Positions 32,722 to 41,504 of a stretch of 64,000 nt of DNA are shown piece by piece. The stretch is taken from NCBI GenBank assembly GCA_964509505.1, contig CAZDYP010000006.1:1-64000 (forward strand), in the 5' to 3' direction. Numbering within the stretch: the first letter of the stretch is position 1; each line of letters opens with the position of its first letter. A model generated the notes under the pieces. The model was not told the origin of the DNA, searched no databases, and worked only from the letters and a program-made list of their open reading frames with translations. A program made the translations under genes and the position numbers. The DNA comes from CAZDYP01 sp964509505 (GTDB taxonomy: Bacteria > Chloroflexota > Anaerolineae > JACRMK01).

Positions 32722-32802
32722 CACAGCGTACGCGGGTCAGTAGCCAGTCGTCAGACGAATCGTGTTTAGCTGGTTACTGACGACTGCTCCGTGTACGCTG
32801 TG
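32722..32802. repeat. Long inverted repeat between moeA and the aminomutase-like gene
   Basis: CACAGCGTACGCGG (32722-32735) pairs with CCGTGTACGCTGTG (32789-32802), and inside CAGTAGCCAG pairs with CTGGTTACTG. The inner part consists of the CAGTAGC-type heptamers. No U run follows, so it is not a classic terminator. Confidence 0.75.
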
Positions 32803-32824
32803 ACGATTGAACAGTGGAGGAGAA

Positions 32825-34174
32825 ATGAGCAATCCGATTGTCGAGCAGTATATCAGGGAGAACCCTACGTCGCAGGCGCTGCACGAAAAGGCGCTGCAAC
32901 TAATACCTGGCGGCATCACACACGATGGGCGTCGGCAGGAGCCGTTCCCATTTTATACGACGCGCGCAGCGGGCGCGCGCAAATGGGATGCGGATGGGCA
33001 CGAGCTAATTGATTATGGTATGGGACATGGCGCGTTGATTCTTGGCCACAATCACCCGCAGATTGCCCGCGCCGTCGCAGAACAGTTGCGCGAAGGCACG
33101 CACTTCAGCGCGAGCCATCCGCTCGAAATCCAATGGGCAGAACGCATCACAAAGCTCATGCCATCTGCCGAGATGGTGCGTTTTGTGTCGTCTGGCACTG
33201 AGGCGACGATGATGGCGATGCGGTTAGCGCGCGCTTATACAGGGCGCGAGAAAATTTTGCGCTTTGATGGCCATTTTCATGGTTGGCATGATTATGCGGC
33301 AGTAGGCAACATGCCTCTTACCATGAACGAGTTGCCGGGCGTTCCACAAGGCGTGCAGGCGACGATGGTTTCGATTCCGCACGACTTGAACGTGGCTGAA
33401 GAAAAAATGCGACAAGGCGACAGCGCCGCCGTCATCCTCGAACCTACGGGCGCGTCGTTTGCGACGATGCCGATGCCCGAAGGATTTTTGCAAGGGTTAC
33501 GTGACCTGACGAACAAGTATGAGGTTGTGTTGATTTTCGATGAAGTGATTGGTGGCTTTCGTTGGTCGCCGGGTGGGGTGCAGGCGAAAGCGGGCGTGAC
33601 GCCAGACTTGACGACGCTGGCGAAGATTGTGGCAGGCGGTTTACCTGGCGGCGCGGTGGTTGGCAAGCGCGACCTCATGGAGCAGTTACGCTTCAAAGAC
33701 GGCAAATGGAATCTGAAGAAAAAGGTGTTGCATAACGGCACCTTCAATGCGAACCCTCTATCGGCTGTCGCAGGCATCACCTGCCTCGACATCCTTGCCG
33801 ATGGCAGGGTGCATGCGTTCTGCGATGGACAAGCCGCAAAGTTGCGCGCAGGCTTCAACCAAATCATGAACAAACTGGAAGTAGAAGGGTGCGCGTGGGG
33901 CGAAAGCTCCGTATTCCATCTGGCGCTCGGCGTGCCCGTGCCTGTGCGCGGCGATGGCGACTTGCGTGATCCGCAATTGCCCCCTGAGCAGCTAAAGCGT
34001 CCAATGTCGCGTGAGGTCGAAACGGCGTTGTCGTTGGCGATGCTGCATGAGGGGGTGCATCTGTTCCACAGCGCCGGGCTGTTGAGCATCGCGCATGACG
34101 ATAACGTGATTGAGGACACGCTCAAGGCATTCGAGCGGTCATTGGTGAGGATGCAGGAGTGCAAGCTCCTTTAG
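32825..34174 (+). CDS. Glutamate-1-semialdehyde aminomutase-like PLP enzyme (class III aminotransferase)
   Basis: A 449-residue class III aminotransferase; GGAGGAG precedes the ATG at 32825. GGITHDGRRQEPFPFY, YGMGHGALILGH, VSSGTEATMMAMRLARAYTG, FDGHFHGWHD, IFDEVIGGFRWSPGG and the PLP lysine Lys267 in TLAKIVAGGLPGG are present. The sequence resembles glutamate-1-semialdehyde 2,1-aminomutase (HemL), which makes 5-aminolevulinate for heme. The fully conserved HemL neighbourhood is absent and no other heme gene lies nearby, so it may be one of the HemL-like aminotransferases of unknown substrate. 34175-34414 downstream has no gene I can support; an inverted repeat GTTGGTCGC...GCGACCAAC lies at about 34289-34317. 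Confidence 0.87.
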   Translation: MSNPIVEQYIRENPTSQALHEKALQLIPGGITHDGRRQEPFPFYTTRAAGARKWDADGHELIDYGMGHGALILGHNHPQIARAVAEQLREGTHFSASHPLEIQWAERITKLMPSAEMVRFVSSGTEATMMAMRLARAYTGREKILRFDGHFHGWHDYAAVGNMPLTMNELPGVPQGVQATMVSIPHDLNVAEEKMRQGDSAAVILEPTGASFATMPMPEGFLQGLRDLTNKYEVVLIFDEVIGGFRWSPGGVQAKAGVTPDLTTLAKIVAGGLPGGAVVGKRDLMEQLRFKDGKWNLKKKVLHNGTFNANPLSAVAGITCLDILADGRVHAFCDGQAAKLRAGFNQIMNKLEVEGCAWGESSVFHLALGVPVPVRGDGDLRDPQLPPEQLKRPMSREVETALSLAMLHEGVHLFHSAGLLSIAHDDNVIEDTLKAFERSLVRMQECKLL

Positions 34175-34414
34175 TGAATTGTCGTCGTGCGCTGTCGCCA
34201 TGCTTGCGCGGCGTTTAGCGGAGGGCTAATCTCCACGCGCTTATGTCAAGAAACCGTGCGTCAGCGTGGCGAGTGCGCTCGCGATGTAGTTGGTCGCTCG
34301 CGGGCGGCGCGACCAACTCAGCGTATTCTGTCGCGCACGATTTCTGAACACGAGCGAGCTGCACTCAAGGCGGTGGAGTCAACAACCGCTAAGAGGTCTG
34401 ATCGCTTTTAGGCA

Positions 34415-35602
34415 TTACTCATACAATTGATATAACGCGCTCCGTTGCCGAAAATCGCGCAGCGGCTGCTGCCACGTCTGCGTGAGCTCGACAACGGGCG
34501 TGTGCGCGAGCAATGCTTCACGCAACATCGGCATGCCTGTCAGCAAATCGAAATGAGGTGGGTGCCCTTCCCATGAAGTTGGCAAAAATTCAAACTCGGT
34601 GGGGTAGAGTTGGATGAAGGCGGCAATCATGCGCAAACCCACCTCGAATGCTTGTAGGATATTGCGGTTGGTGACGTGAACTTGCGCGCCATGACATAGC
34701 ACGTTGGTGTGTTTGCTGTAGGTTGGCATGAAGGACACAGGTCGAAACAAGACACCTTTGAGCTCAAGCGCGTTCAGATGCGCGACGAGCTCATGCGCTT
34801 TCACGTAGGGCGCGCCAATCCATTCAAAAGGATGCGTCGTACCGCGTCCTTCGCTGACGTTGGTGCCCTCGAATAAACACGTGCCTGGATATACGGTGGC
34901 GGTGTCGGGGGTTGGCATGTTGGGTGAGGGCGCAATCCAGGGCAAGCCTGTTTGGTCGAACCAGTAACGCCGTCGCCAAGCTTGCATCGGTATGATCTTA
35001 AGCCGACAGCCAATACCAAATTCTCGATTGATGTATTGCGCCAGCTCGCCGAGCGTCAGCCCATGCCGCACAGGAATCGGATAACGTCCGATGAACGACG
35101 AGAGACTGGGATCAAGGAGGGGCCCCTCGACAAAACGCCCGGTGATGGGATTCGGACGGTCAAGCACCATCACCTCGACATCATGCTCTGTGGCGGCTTC
35201 CATGACGTAGGAGAGGGTGTAGAGATAGGTGTAGTAGCGACAGCCGACATCTTGAATGTCATAAATCAACAGGTCAATGTCACCGAGCATCTGCTTCGTG
35301 GGCTTGCGGTGTGCGCCATACAAACTATGCACAGGCAAGCCCGTCACCTCGTCCACACTCGACGCAATGGTGAGACCGTCTTGCGTCTCCCCGCGCATGC
35401 CATGCTCGGGGGCGAACAATGCGCGCAGTTGGAAGGAGGGTGAGGGAAGGGAAGCGGGGGAAAGATGGGCGATGGCATCTATGCTTGAGCGCAGTTGAGC
35501 TGTAACGCCCGTTGGATTTGTCACGAGCCCGATACGGCGCCCATGTAACAGACGCCGATGATTCTTCAACAGATTTTCGAGACCGCTCATCACTTTTGGC
35601 AT
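34415..35602 (-). CDS. DUF1343 exo-beta-N-acetylmuramidase (NamZ family)
   Basis: A 395-residue DUF1343 protein; the characterised member NamZ releases terminal N-acetylmuramic acid from peptidoglycan fragments (family GH171). GRRIGLVTNPTGV, ALFAPEHGMRGE, LPVHSLYGAHRKPT, LIYDIQDVGCRYYTYLYTL, VLDRPNPITG, PSPNMPTPDTATVYPGTCLF and EGTNVSEGRGTTHPFEWIGAP are the conserved blocks. No signal peptide is visible, so a role in cytosolic recycling of imported muropeptides is possible. Residues about 45-57 (LSPASLPSPSFQLR) are encoded by a purine/pyrimidine-biased repeat at 35431-35468 and probably form an inserted loop. Confidence 0.9.
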   Translation of the reverse strand: MPKVMSGLENLLKNHRRLLHGRRIGLVTNPTGVTAQLRSSIDAIAHLSPASLPSPSFQLRALFAPEHGMRGETQDGLTIASSVDEVTGLPVHSLYGAHRKPTKQMLGDIDLLIYDIQDVGCRYYTYLYTLSYVMEAATEHDVEVMVLDRPNPITGRFVEGPLLDPSLSSFIGRYPIPVRHGLTLGELAQYINREFGIGCRLKIIPMQAWRRRYWFDQTGLPWIAPSPNMPTPDTATVYPGTCLFEGTNVSEGRGTTHPFEWIGAPYVKAHELVAHLNALELKGVLFRPVSFMPTYSKHTNVLCHGAQVHVTNRNILQAFEVGLRMIAAFIQLYPTEFEFLPTSWEGHPPHFDLLTGMPMLREALLAHTPVVELTQTWQQPLRDFRQRSALYQLYE

Positions 35603-35654
35603 GGCAGTCCCTTATTTCCTCTAATCTCCTTCATTTCCCTTTTTTCTTCTCTGC

Positions 35655-36203
35655 TCACTTGATGACCCCCTTCACCACTACCTCCCCATCTCGCCACTCT
35701 GCCGACGTGAAGCGCACGGGTAATTGATCGGCGCGACGCAATTGCGCTTGAAGTTCGCGTTCGATGGCTTCGCGGATGGCAGCAGGCAACGGCAAGCTCA
35801 ACTCCAAAATTGTGACAACGGGCAGACCCTCTTTGAGCGTGATGCGCACCTTGCCGCCTACATGCACACGCAAGCCCGCCACCGTCGCATCGCCCTCACC
35901 GGAGACGTAATCGGGTTTGATAATGATGTGGGGGTGCGCGAAGGGAATTTGTGGGTTGCGTTGCAGATACCAAGTGATGGTCTGCTCTGCTTCGAGCTGC
36001 GTCAACGTCACTTCCCATGCCTCGCCCCCATGTCCGCCTTCTGCGATACGTTCCAGCAAGCGCGCCACTTCCTCATCGCGTTTGGCTTCGACTATGTACG
36101 GCGGCGCGGCGAACACCACGCCGACCCACATATAAGCATTGGCGACGATGAGCAACAGCGCCAACCACACATTGAGTTGTTTGAAGCGTCGTAAAAATTT
36201 CAT
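35655..36203 (-). CDS. Membrane-anchored protein of unknown function (DUF2140/YpmS-like?)
   Basis: A 182-residue protein starting MKFLRRFKQLNVWLALLLIV. Upstream in-frame codons lie in a CTTCCAACCGCCAA repeat and are excluded. An N-terminal membrane helix (10-33) is followed by an outside domain: a helix with EEVARLLERIAEGGHG, a strand with QTITWYLQ, and VGGKVRITLKEGLPVVTILE ending in a helix that precedes LPVRFTSAEWRDGEVVVKG. The arrangement of alternating strands ending in a short amphipathic helix resembles YpmS/LptC-like secreted beta domains, but I cannot assign it firmly. It is directly downstream of the PrsW-like gene. Confidence 0.7.
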   Translation of the reverse strand: MKFLRRFKQLNVWLALLLIVANAYMWVGVVFAAPPYIVEAKRDEEVARLLERIAEGGHGGEAWEVTLTQLEAEQTITWYLQRNPQIPFAHPHIIIKPDYVSGEGDATVAGLRVHVGGKVRITLKEGLPVVTILELSLPLPAAIREAIERELQAQLRRADQLPVRFTSAEWRDGEVVVKGVIK

Positions 36204-36204
36204 C

Positions 36205-36245
36205 GGCAACCTTTCCCACTTCCAACCGCCAACTTCCAACCGCCA
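36205..36245. repeat. Short array CTTCCAACCGCCAA
   Basis: Two copies of the 14-base unit (two heptamers) and a related third lie between the PrsW-like gene and the membrane-anchored gene. The ribosome site of the downstream gene is in its border. Confidence 0.6.
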
Positions 36246-36248
36246 CCC

Positions 36249-37553
36249 TCACCGCCACAACAACCGCAATCCCGCCACCCCAGCAGGCACAATCGCCGCG
36301 AGACATGCCAGCGCCCAAATGGCAAGGGCGCGCTCCGACAACACAAATTCACCATGGGGCGCGGTAGGTTGTGGCTGGCTTGTGTCGGTTTGATGAGCAA
36401 GCGCGCGACCAACCCACAACGCGGCGAGTCCCAAAATGATGAGAAAAGCCAGTGTCGTGCCTGCGGCTGACAAGCCCAAGATGTCCACCTGTTGCGGCAA
36501 GCGTCCGAAGAATTGTGCGCCCGCCAGCGTGATGACCAGCAACGACCCGCCATTCCACAACGCATGAACGCCGACGGCTGCGCCATACTTTGCCATACCC
36601 ATTGCCCACCCATTCGGCTCATGGCGCAATACGTCACGCCACGCCATGCTCACTAACCCTGCGCCGAGCGGATGAATCGCACAGCCGACAGCGCGCACCG
36701 TGAGGATACCTGCCCACAAGGCGCTTTGCGCACTCAATGTGAAGCTCGCATACAGCACGTTCTCCAATGCCGCAAAACCTACGCCCGCTAAGGCGCCCAA
36801 TACGAACGCTTCACGGCGCGCGAGACCCCGCAGCCAAGGCAACACGACGAGCGGTTTGGCAAATTCTTCCGCGAGCGGGGCGATGAGCGCTAATTGCACG
36901 AACAAGAAGAAGAAACTTGGGCTCGTCAACGCCGTCGCCACATTGCGCCCCGCAAGCGCATCCACCAACCCATTCGCGCCCGATAGGACACGATTCGCCA
37001 AGCCGCGCACTAACGCAAAGACCAGCGTCGGCAAGACGAGTTCGATGACGATTGCGACAAACACACCGAGCGTCGCGCCGCCCAAAGCGACTAACGTCGC
37101 GCGCCGCCATGTCACCACCTCGGGCGTATGTCGGCGCGTGAACCAGGCGACGGCAAACAGGGGCGGCAAGGTCGCCGCCACGTACAAGACGGGTGGGAAT
37201 AAGAAATTGGCGATGAGGTTGTTGCGCCCGATGACCAATCCGACGGCAATACTGAACGCAAAGAGGATAACTAGCACGGGGAGGGACCACAAACGCAAAG
37301 GGGGCGAGCTTTGGTTGGCGAGAGATTGTCGGGCGTGCCGATACACGACGAAGCCCACGCCGCACGTCAGCACGGCGAGAGTGAACACGCCGATACTCAG
37401 CGCGCCTGAGCTGCGCGAGAAGGTGTTCAGCGCAATCGCTGGCACGATGCACAAAAAGCCAAAGGCAAACGGGAGACCGAGCAATAGTTGAAGGAATGCG
37501 ATGAGCTGCACAATTGATTTTTGTCGTTGGGAAAATGGTGTGAGTGAATTCAT
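36249..37553 (-). CDS. PrsW-family intramembrane metalloprotease-like protein
   Basis: A 434-residue polytopic protein of the PrsW/CPBP superfamily of glutamic-type membrane proteases. Motifs in order are PLAEEFAKPL with Glu229/Glu230, GVGFAALENVLY with Glu264, CAIHPLG with His294, and GVHALWNGG with His330; these are the presumed catalytic residues inside membrane helices. PrsW proteins cleave anti-sigma factors in firmicutes; here no anti-sigma gene is adjacent. The ATG at 37553 is preferred because GGAG lies eight bases upstream. A palindrome with arms GGGCAAATT lies just upstream (37567-37587). Confidence 0.85.
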   Translation of the reverse strand: MNSLTPFSQRQKSIVQLIAFLQLLLGLPFAFGFLCIVPAIALNTFSRSSGALSIGVFTLAVLTCGVGFVVYRHARQSLANQSSPPLRLWSLPVLVILFAFSIAVGLVIGRNNLIANFLFPPVLYVAATLPPLFAVAWFTRRHTPEVVTWRRATLVALGGATLGVFVAIVIELVLPTLVFALVRGLANRVLSGANGLVDALAGRNVATALTSPSFFFLFVQLALIAPLAEEFAKPLVVLPWLRGLARREAFVLGALAGVGFAALENVLYASFTLSAQSALWAGILTVRAVGCAIHPLGAGLVSMAWRDVLRHEPNGWAMGMAKYGAAVGVHALWNGGSLLVITLAGAQFFGRLPQQVDILGLSAAGTTLAFLIILGLAALWVGRALAHQTDTSQPQPTAPHGEFVLSERALAIWALACLAAIVPAGVAGLRLLWR

Positions 37554-37566
37554 CACGCGCTCCGTT

Positions 37567-37587
37567 GGGCAAATTGGCAATTTGCCC
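37567..37587. repeat. Palindrome GGGCAAATT-GGC-AATTTGCCC
   Basis: A perfect nine-base-arm hairpin in the spacer of the divergent PrsW-like and DfsB-like genes. It resembles other GTAGGG-type dispersed palindromes, such as that inside hyuB at 19813. The following 37588-37735 contains nothing else I recognise. Confidence 0.7.
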
Positions 37588-37735
37588 TACAATGTGTCAC
37601 CATGGTACTGTTGTAGCAACCCGCGTAACGCCAATTGCTTATGGGTATTATCAGTGTTGTAGCACACTTCAACCGTGGGCGCAAACAGTTCAGACCATGT
37701 GGGTTTTGGCAAGCTGCGCCGTCTCGAGCTAATTC

Positions 37736-38227
37736 ATGAACAAATCCGATTTGATTAACCAACTCAATACCGCGCATCGCCGCCTGTTGAGGTTGTTGCA
37801 ACCATTTTCGCAGAACGCTTTCGAGCAACCTATCGCAGGCGATTGGACAACAAAGGATATATGCGCGCACCTTGCCTTCTGGAATTGGGAGGCAGAAAAA
37901 GCGATTGCGCAGACGTTGCGCGACGAGCGTCCTGTGATGATGCTTGACGCCAACGACGCCAAGATCAATCGCCACGAATGGGAACGCGCCCGCTCACTGC
38001 CGTTGCCTAACGTGATGGATGATTTTCGACGCTCGCAGCAGGCGTTGGTCGCCCAGCTCCAGTTGCTGAACGAGGCGGACATCTACAAAACAACGGCGCA
38101 CTTTAGCGGCGATCATAAGAACGCCAATGCGGCTTGGATTATCGGCGGTATCATCGAGCATTATCAGGAACACACGCAGTCCATTGCGAGCGGGTTGGAG
38201 AGACGGGTACATGACCACTTTGCCTGA
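37736..38227 (+). CDS. ClbS/DfsB-like DinB-superfamily protein
   Basis: A 163-residue four-helix protein. PFSQNAFEQPIAGDWTTKDI followed by CAHLAFWNWEAEKAI is the ClbS/DfsB signature, with His metal ligands expected at CAHL and at the C-terminal IIEHYQEHTQSI. ClbS inactivates the genotoxin colibactin; most homologues are uncharacterised stress or thiol-transfer proteins. The end overlaps the glgB start by 17 bases, so the two are translationally coupled. Confidence 0.8.
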   Translation: MNKSDLINQLNTAHRRLLRLLQPFSQNAFEQPIAGDWTTKDICAHLAFWNWEAEKAIAQTLRDERPVMMLDANDAKINRHEWERARSLPLPNVMDDFRRSQQALVAQLQLLNEADIYKTTAHFSGDHKNANAAWIIGGIIEHYQEHTQSIASGLERRVHDHFA

Positions 38228-40526
38228 ATCCATCATCCATGCGATTAGCGCTGGTCGCTACGCTGAGCCTTTCAACACGCTTGGACCACACATCATCACG
38301 TCAAATGGACAGAAGACCGTCGTCATTCGCGCTTTCGCGCCCACAGCGCAAGCCATGAGCGTGATTGCTTTGACGTCATCACGCGGCGAAGCGCGACCGA
38401 TGAAAAAAATTCATGAGGCGGGCTTGTTCGAGCTCGTTTTTCCAAACCGCAAACGCGCCTTCCCATATCGCTTGCGCATCCTGGATGTTGATGGCACAGA
38501 ACGTGAGACGGCTGATCCATACTCTTTTGCACCCCTGCTCACCGAGTTTGATCGTCATCTCATAGGTGAAGGCGCGCATTATCGCGCGTACGAAAAACTC
38601 GGCGCTCATCTGCGGGAGGTGAACGGCGTGCGCGGCACACATTTTGCTGTGTGGGCGCCACAGGCCATGCGTGTGAGCGTGATTGGACCGTTCAATCGTT
38701 GGGATGGGCGAGTCTCTGTGATGCGTTGCCATGACGATGTGGGCGTGTGGGAAATTTTTTTGCCCGAGGTAGGCGAAGGGACGCCATACAAATACGAAGT
38801 GCTGACGCAAGGGGGAGGCAAAATGGATAAGGCTGATCCATACGGTTTTGCGGCAGAGCTGCGTCCCCACAATGCGTCCATCGTGTATGACTTGAAGCGC
38901 TATCAATGGGGTGATGCAGCATGGCTGCGACAGCGCGCGGAGCATCAAGCGCTGGACAAGCCGCTCTCTATTTATGAAGTGCATCTTGGTTCGTGGAAAC
39001 GGGCAACCTCATCGCCCGCCTCTCTCCTTAGAGGAGAGGAGAGCGGCGGAGAGGGGGACACGTGGCTTACTTATCGTCAGCTCGCGCATGAGCTGGTCGC
39101 GTACGTGAAGCAACTGGGCTACACGCACATCGAACTATTGCCGATTGCGGAGCATCCCTACGATGGTTCGTGGGGCTATCAAGTGAGCGGCTATTATGCG
39201 CCAACCAGTCGCTATGGCGCGCCCGATGATTTCAGATACTTCGTTGACTATTGTCATCAAAATGGCATCGGCGTCATTCTCGATTGGGTGCCCGCGCATT
39301 TTCCGAAAGACTCACATGGTCTCAACTATTTCGACGGCACCCATCTCTACGAGTACGACGATCCGCGGTTGCGTGAGCATCGTGATTGGGGCACCGTCGT
39401 ATTTGATTATGGGCGCAACGAAGTGCGGAACTTTCTCATCGCCAACGCGCTCTTTTGGTTCGACCAATACCACATTGACGGGTTGCGCGTGGACGCGGTC
39501 GCGTCGCTGCTCTATCGTGATTATTCGCGCAAAGCGGGTGAATGGGTGCCGAATAAATTTGGGGGCCGAGAGAATTTGGAAGCGGTGTCGTTCTTGAAGC
39601 AATTCAACGAGCTGGTCCATCGGGAACATCCCGGCGCCATCACCATTGCCGAAGAATCCACCGCCTGGCCGTTGGTGTCGCGTCCGACGTATATCGGCGG
39701 TCTCGGTTTCGATTTCAAGTGGAACATGGGATGGATGCACGACACGCTGAAGTACCTGAGCATGGATCCGCTATTTCGGCGCTACAACCACAACAGCATC
39801 ACGTTCTCGTTGTGGTATGCGTTCAACGAAAATTATATCTTGCCGTTGTCCCACGACGAGGTGGTGCATCTAAAGAAATCGCTGGTGGAGAAGATGCCCG
39901 GCGATGATTGGCAAAAGTTTGCGAATGTGCGTGCCTTGTACGGGTATATGTTCACGCATCCGGGCAAGAAGCTGCTGTTCATGGGCGACGAGTTTGGGCA
40001 ACGGCGCGAGTGGAGCGAAAAGCGCAGCCTCGATTGGGGCTTGTTGGAGTTGCCCTTGCATCGTCAATTGCAAACTTTCGTCGCCGATGTGAATCGTCTT
40101 TATCGCGCCCAACCGTCGTTGTATGAAGTAGATTTCGATTCGGCAGGGTTTCAATGGATTGACTTTCAGGATGTCGAACAAAGCGTTCTCTCGTTCATGC
40201 GCTTCGCCAAAGACAAAGATGATTTTTTAGTCGTGGTGTGTAACTTCACGCCTGTGCCGCGCTTCGGCTATCGGGTCGGCGTGCCAGTGTTGGGCAAATA
40301 TGAGGAGCTCATCAACAGCGACTCGGCACATTACGGCGGCAGCAATCTTGGCAATCGCGCAGGCGCGGAAGCAGAGGTGCTGGCGTGGCAAAGTCAACCC
40401 TATTCTATCGTGCTGACGTTGCCGCCGTTGGCGGTGGTGGTATTGAAGTGTGTGGAGCAGCAGCAGGAAGAGACTCAAAGTAGGCTGGCAGCAGCCAAGA
40501 ACGAAATGACGGCTATTTCAATCTAA
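38211..40526 (+). CDS. glgB: 1,4-alpha-glucan branching enzyme
   Basis: A 771-residue GlgB that forms alpha-1,6 branches in glycogen. An N-terminal domain (about 1-115) and CBM48 (GTHFAVWAPQAMRVSVIGPF) precede the GH13 barrel. The nucleophile is Asp428 (DGLRVDAVASLLYRDYSR), the acid Glu481 or Glu482 (AEEST), and the third carboxylate Asp549 (LSHDEVVH). The start at 38211 follows GGAG and overlaps the preceding gene. Residues about 266-282 (SSPASLLRGEESGGEGD) are a translated palindromic repeat between CBM48 and the barrel, where normal GlgB reads straight from HLGSW to TYRQLA. The convergent membrane-protein gene overlaps its 3' end by nine bases. Confidence 0.95.
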   Translation: MTTLPESIIHAISAGRYAEPFNTLGPHIITSNGQKTVVIRAFAPTAQAMSVIALTSSRGEARPMKKIHEAGLFELVFPNRKRAFPYRLRILDVDGTERETADPYSFAPLLTEFDRHLIGEGAHYRAYEKLGAHLREVNGVRGTHFAVWAPQAMRVSVIGPFNRWDGRVSVMRCHDDVGVWEIFLPEVGEGTPYKYEVLTQGGGKMDKADPYGFAAELRPHNASIVYDLKRYQWGDAAWLRQRAEHQALDKPLSIYEVHLGSWKRATSSPASLLRGEESGGEGDTWLTYRQLAHELVAYVKQLGYTHIELLPIAEHPYDGSWGYQVSGYYAPTSRYGAPDDFRYFVDYCHQNGIGVILDWVPAHFPKDSHGLNYFDGTHLYEYDDPRLREHRDWGTVVFDYGRNEVRNFLIANALFWFDQYHIDGLRVDAVASLLYRDYSRKAGEWVPNKFGGRENLEAVSFLKQFNELVHREHPGAITIAEESTAWPLVSRPTYIGGLGFDFKWNMGWMHDTLKYLSMDPLFRRYNHNSITFSLWYAFNENYILPLSHDEVVHLKKSLVEKMPGDDWQKFANVRALYGYMFTHPGKKLLFMGDEFGQRREWSEKRSLDWGLLELPLHRQLQTFVADVNRLYRAQPSLYEVDFDSAGFQWIDFQDVEQSVLSFMRFAKDKDDFLVVVCNFTPVPRFGYRVGVPVLGKYEELINSDSAHYGGSNLGNRAGAEAEVLAWQSQPYSIVLTLPPLAVVVLKCVEQQQEETQSRLAAAKNEMTAISI
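39007..39057. repeat. Palindromic element inside glgB
   Basis: CCTCATCGCCCGCCTCTCTC and GAGAGCGGCGGAGAGGGG flank CTTAGAGGAGAG. It is the fourth coding member of the family at 7949, 14980 and 18641, again translated in the SPx..GExxGGEG pattern. Confidence 0.85.
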
Positions 40527-41504
40527 GCGATACACGCCCATCTCGGGTCGTCCCGCCGCGCGCACGGGCGCGCAAGGTTGCGTGTACACTGCGCGCACGG
40601 TTGGATCACCGATGATGCGCGGATGCCAGTCTGTGTTCGTGACGAGATAGCGCACCTGCCGCGCGCGTAAGAATTGGAGCAGGCGTGCTTCGTCACGGAT
40701 GAATGGAATCACGTCGGGGGTGATGAGTCCCGCCACATCGAATAGGGCGCGGTCGTTTAAGTAGTAGCCTGTCGCGCCGATGTCGTGAACGGCGATGAGG
40801 TCGTTCGGTTGCGTGTGGTGCTTGAGCCACTGCGCCGTTTTGACGACCAGACAATCCATCGTCGCCGCGTCGTTGGCCAGGCTTTGCGCGCCGATGAACC
40901 AGAAACCCAACAACGCTAACGCTAATGTCAATGTCCACACGCGCGTCAACACTCGTTGGACGATGCCTGTTGGCAATCGCGCATAGAGACGCGCGCTGCC
41001 CCATACGCCGAGCATAACCAGCATCGGAATCACAGGCATCTCGTAACGCGCATGTTGGTAAGCCACAGGCAACCGTAACGCATAGAGCAAGGGCAACCCC
41101 AACCACCACGCGAGCAGCAACCCCGCAGCCCCGCGTCGTTCTTTGATGATGAGCCATGCGGCGACGCCACAACCCAATACCAACAACACTTGCGCGCCGA
41201 TGAACGTCTGCATCACTAGATTGAACCAATGCCATAAGGCAGTGTGTTGTGTGAATAGTTCCGCATATTCGGCTTGCTTCGCGTAGAATGTGTTGGGGAA
41301 TAGCAAGCCGCTTGTCTGCCAATTGAACCACACATAGGGAACAATGGGCAACGCAAACGCAGCGAACATCAAACTCCATTCCCTAATGCCAACTGCCGAC
41401 TGCCGACTGCCAACCGCCAATTTCCAATTTCCAATCGCCAACCTCCAATCGCCAATCGCCAATCGCCAATCGCCAATCGCCAATCGCCAATCGCCAATCG
41501 CCAA
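40518..41504 (-). CDS. GT-C type membrane protein, C-terminal half (out of frame with 41369-42091)
   Basis: An open frame of 328 codons whose first 45 or so are the translated heptamer array (repeats of WRLAIGD) and its edges. The real domain starts at LMFAAFALPIVPYVWFNWQT and contains several membrane helices, then a soluble tail with AVHDIGATGYYLNDRALFDV followed by AGLITPDVIPF, typical of GT-C-fold membrane proteins with an external C-terminal domain. It continues the protein begun at 42091, but in a different frame at the present repeat number. On its own it would start inside the repeat without a ribosome site, so it is probably silent unless the array changes length. Confidence 0.75.
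   Translation of the reverse strand: MAIGDWRLAIGDWRLAIGDWRLAIGNWKLAVGSRQSAVGIREWSLMFAAFALPIVPYVWFNWQTSGLLFPNTFYAKQAEYAELFTQHTALWHWFNLVMQTFIGAQVLLVLGCGVAAWLIIKERRGAAGLLLAWWLGLPLLYALRLPVAYQHARYEMPVIPMLVMLGVWGSARLYARLPTGIVQRVLTRVWTLTLALALLGFWFIGAQSLANDAATMDCLVVKTAQWLKHHTQPNDLIAVHDIGATGYYLNDRALFDVAGLITPDVIPFIRDEARLLQFLRARQVRYLVTNTDWHPRIIGDPTVRAVYTQPCAPVRAAGRPEMGVYRLD

Noticed and set aside
34187..34411. A 74-codon plus-strand frame after the aminomutase-like gene
   Set aside because: There is no ribosome site, composition is Arg/Cys-rich and I recognise no domain; it is treated as non-coding.
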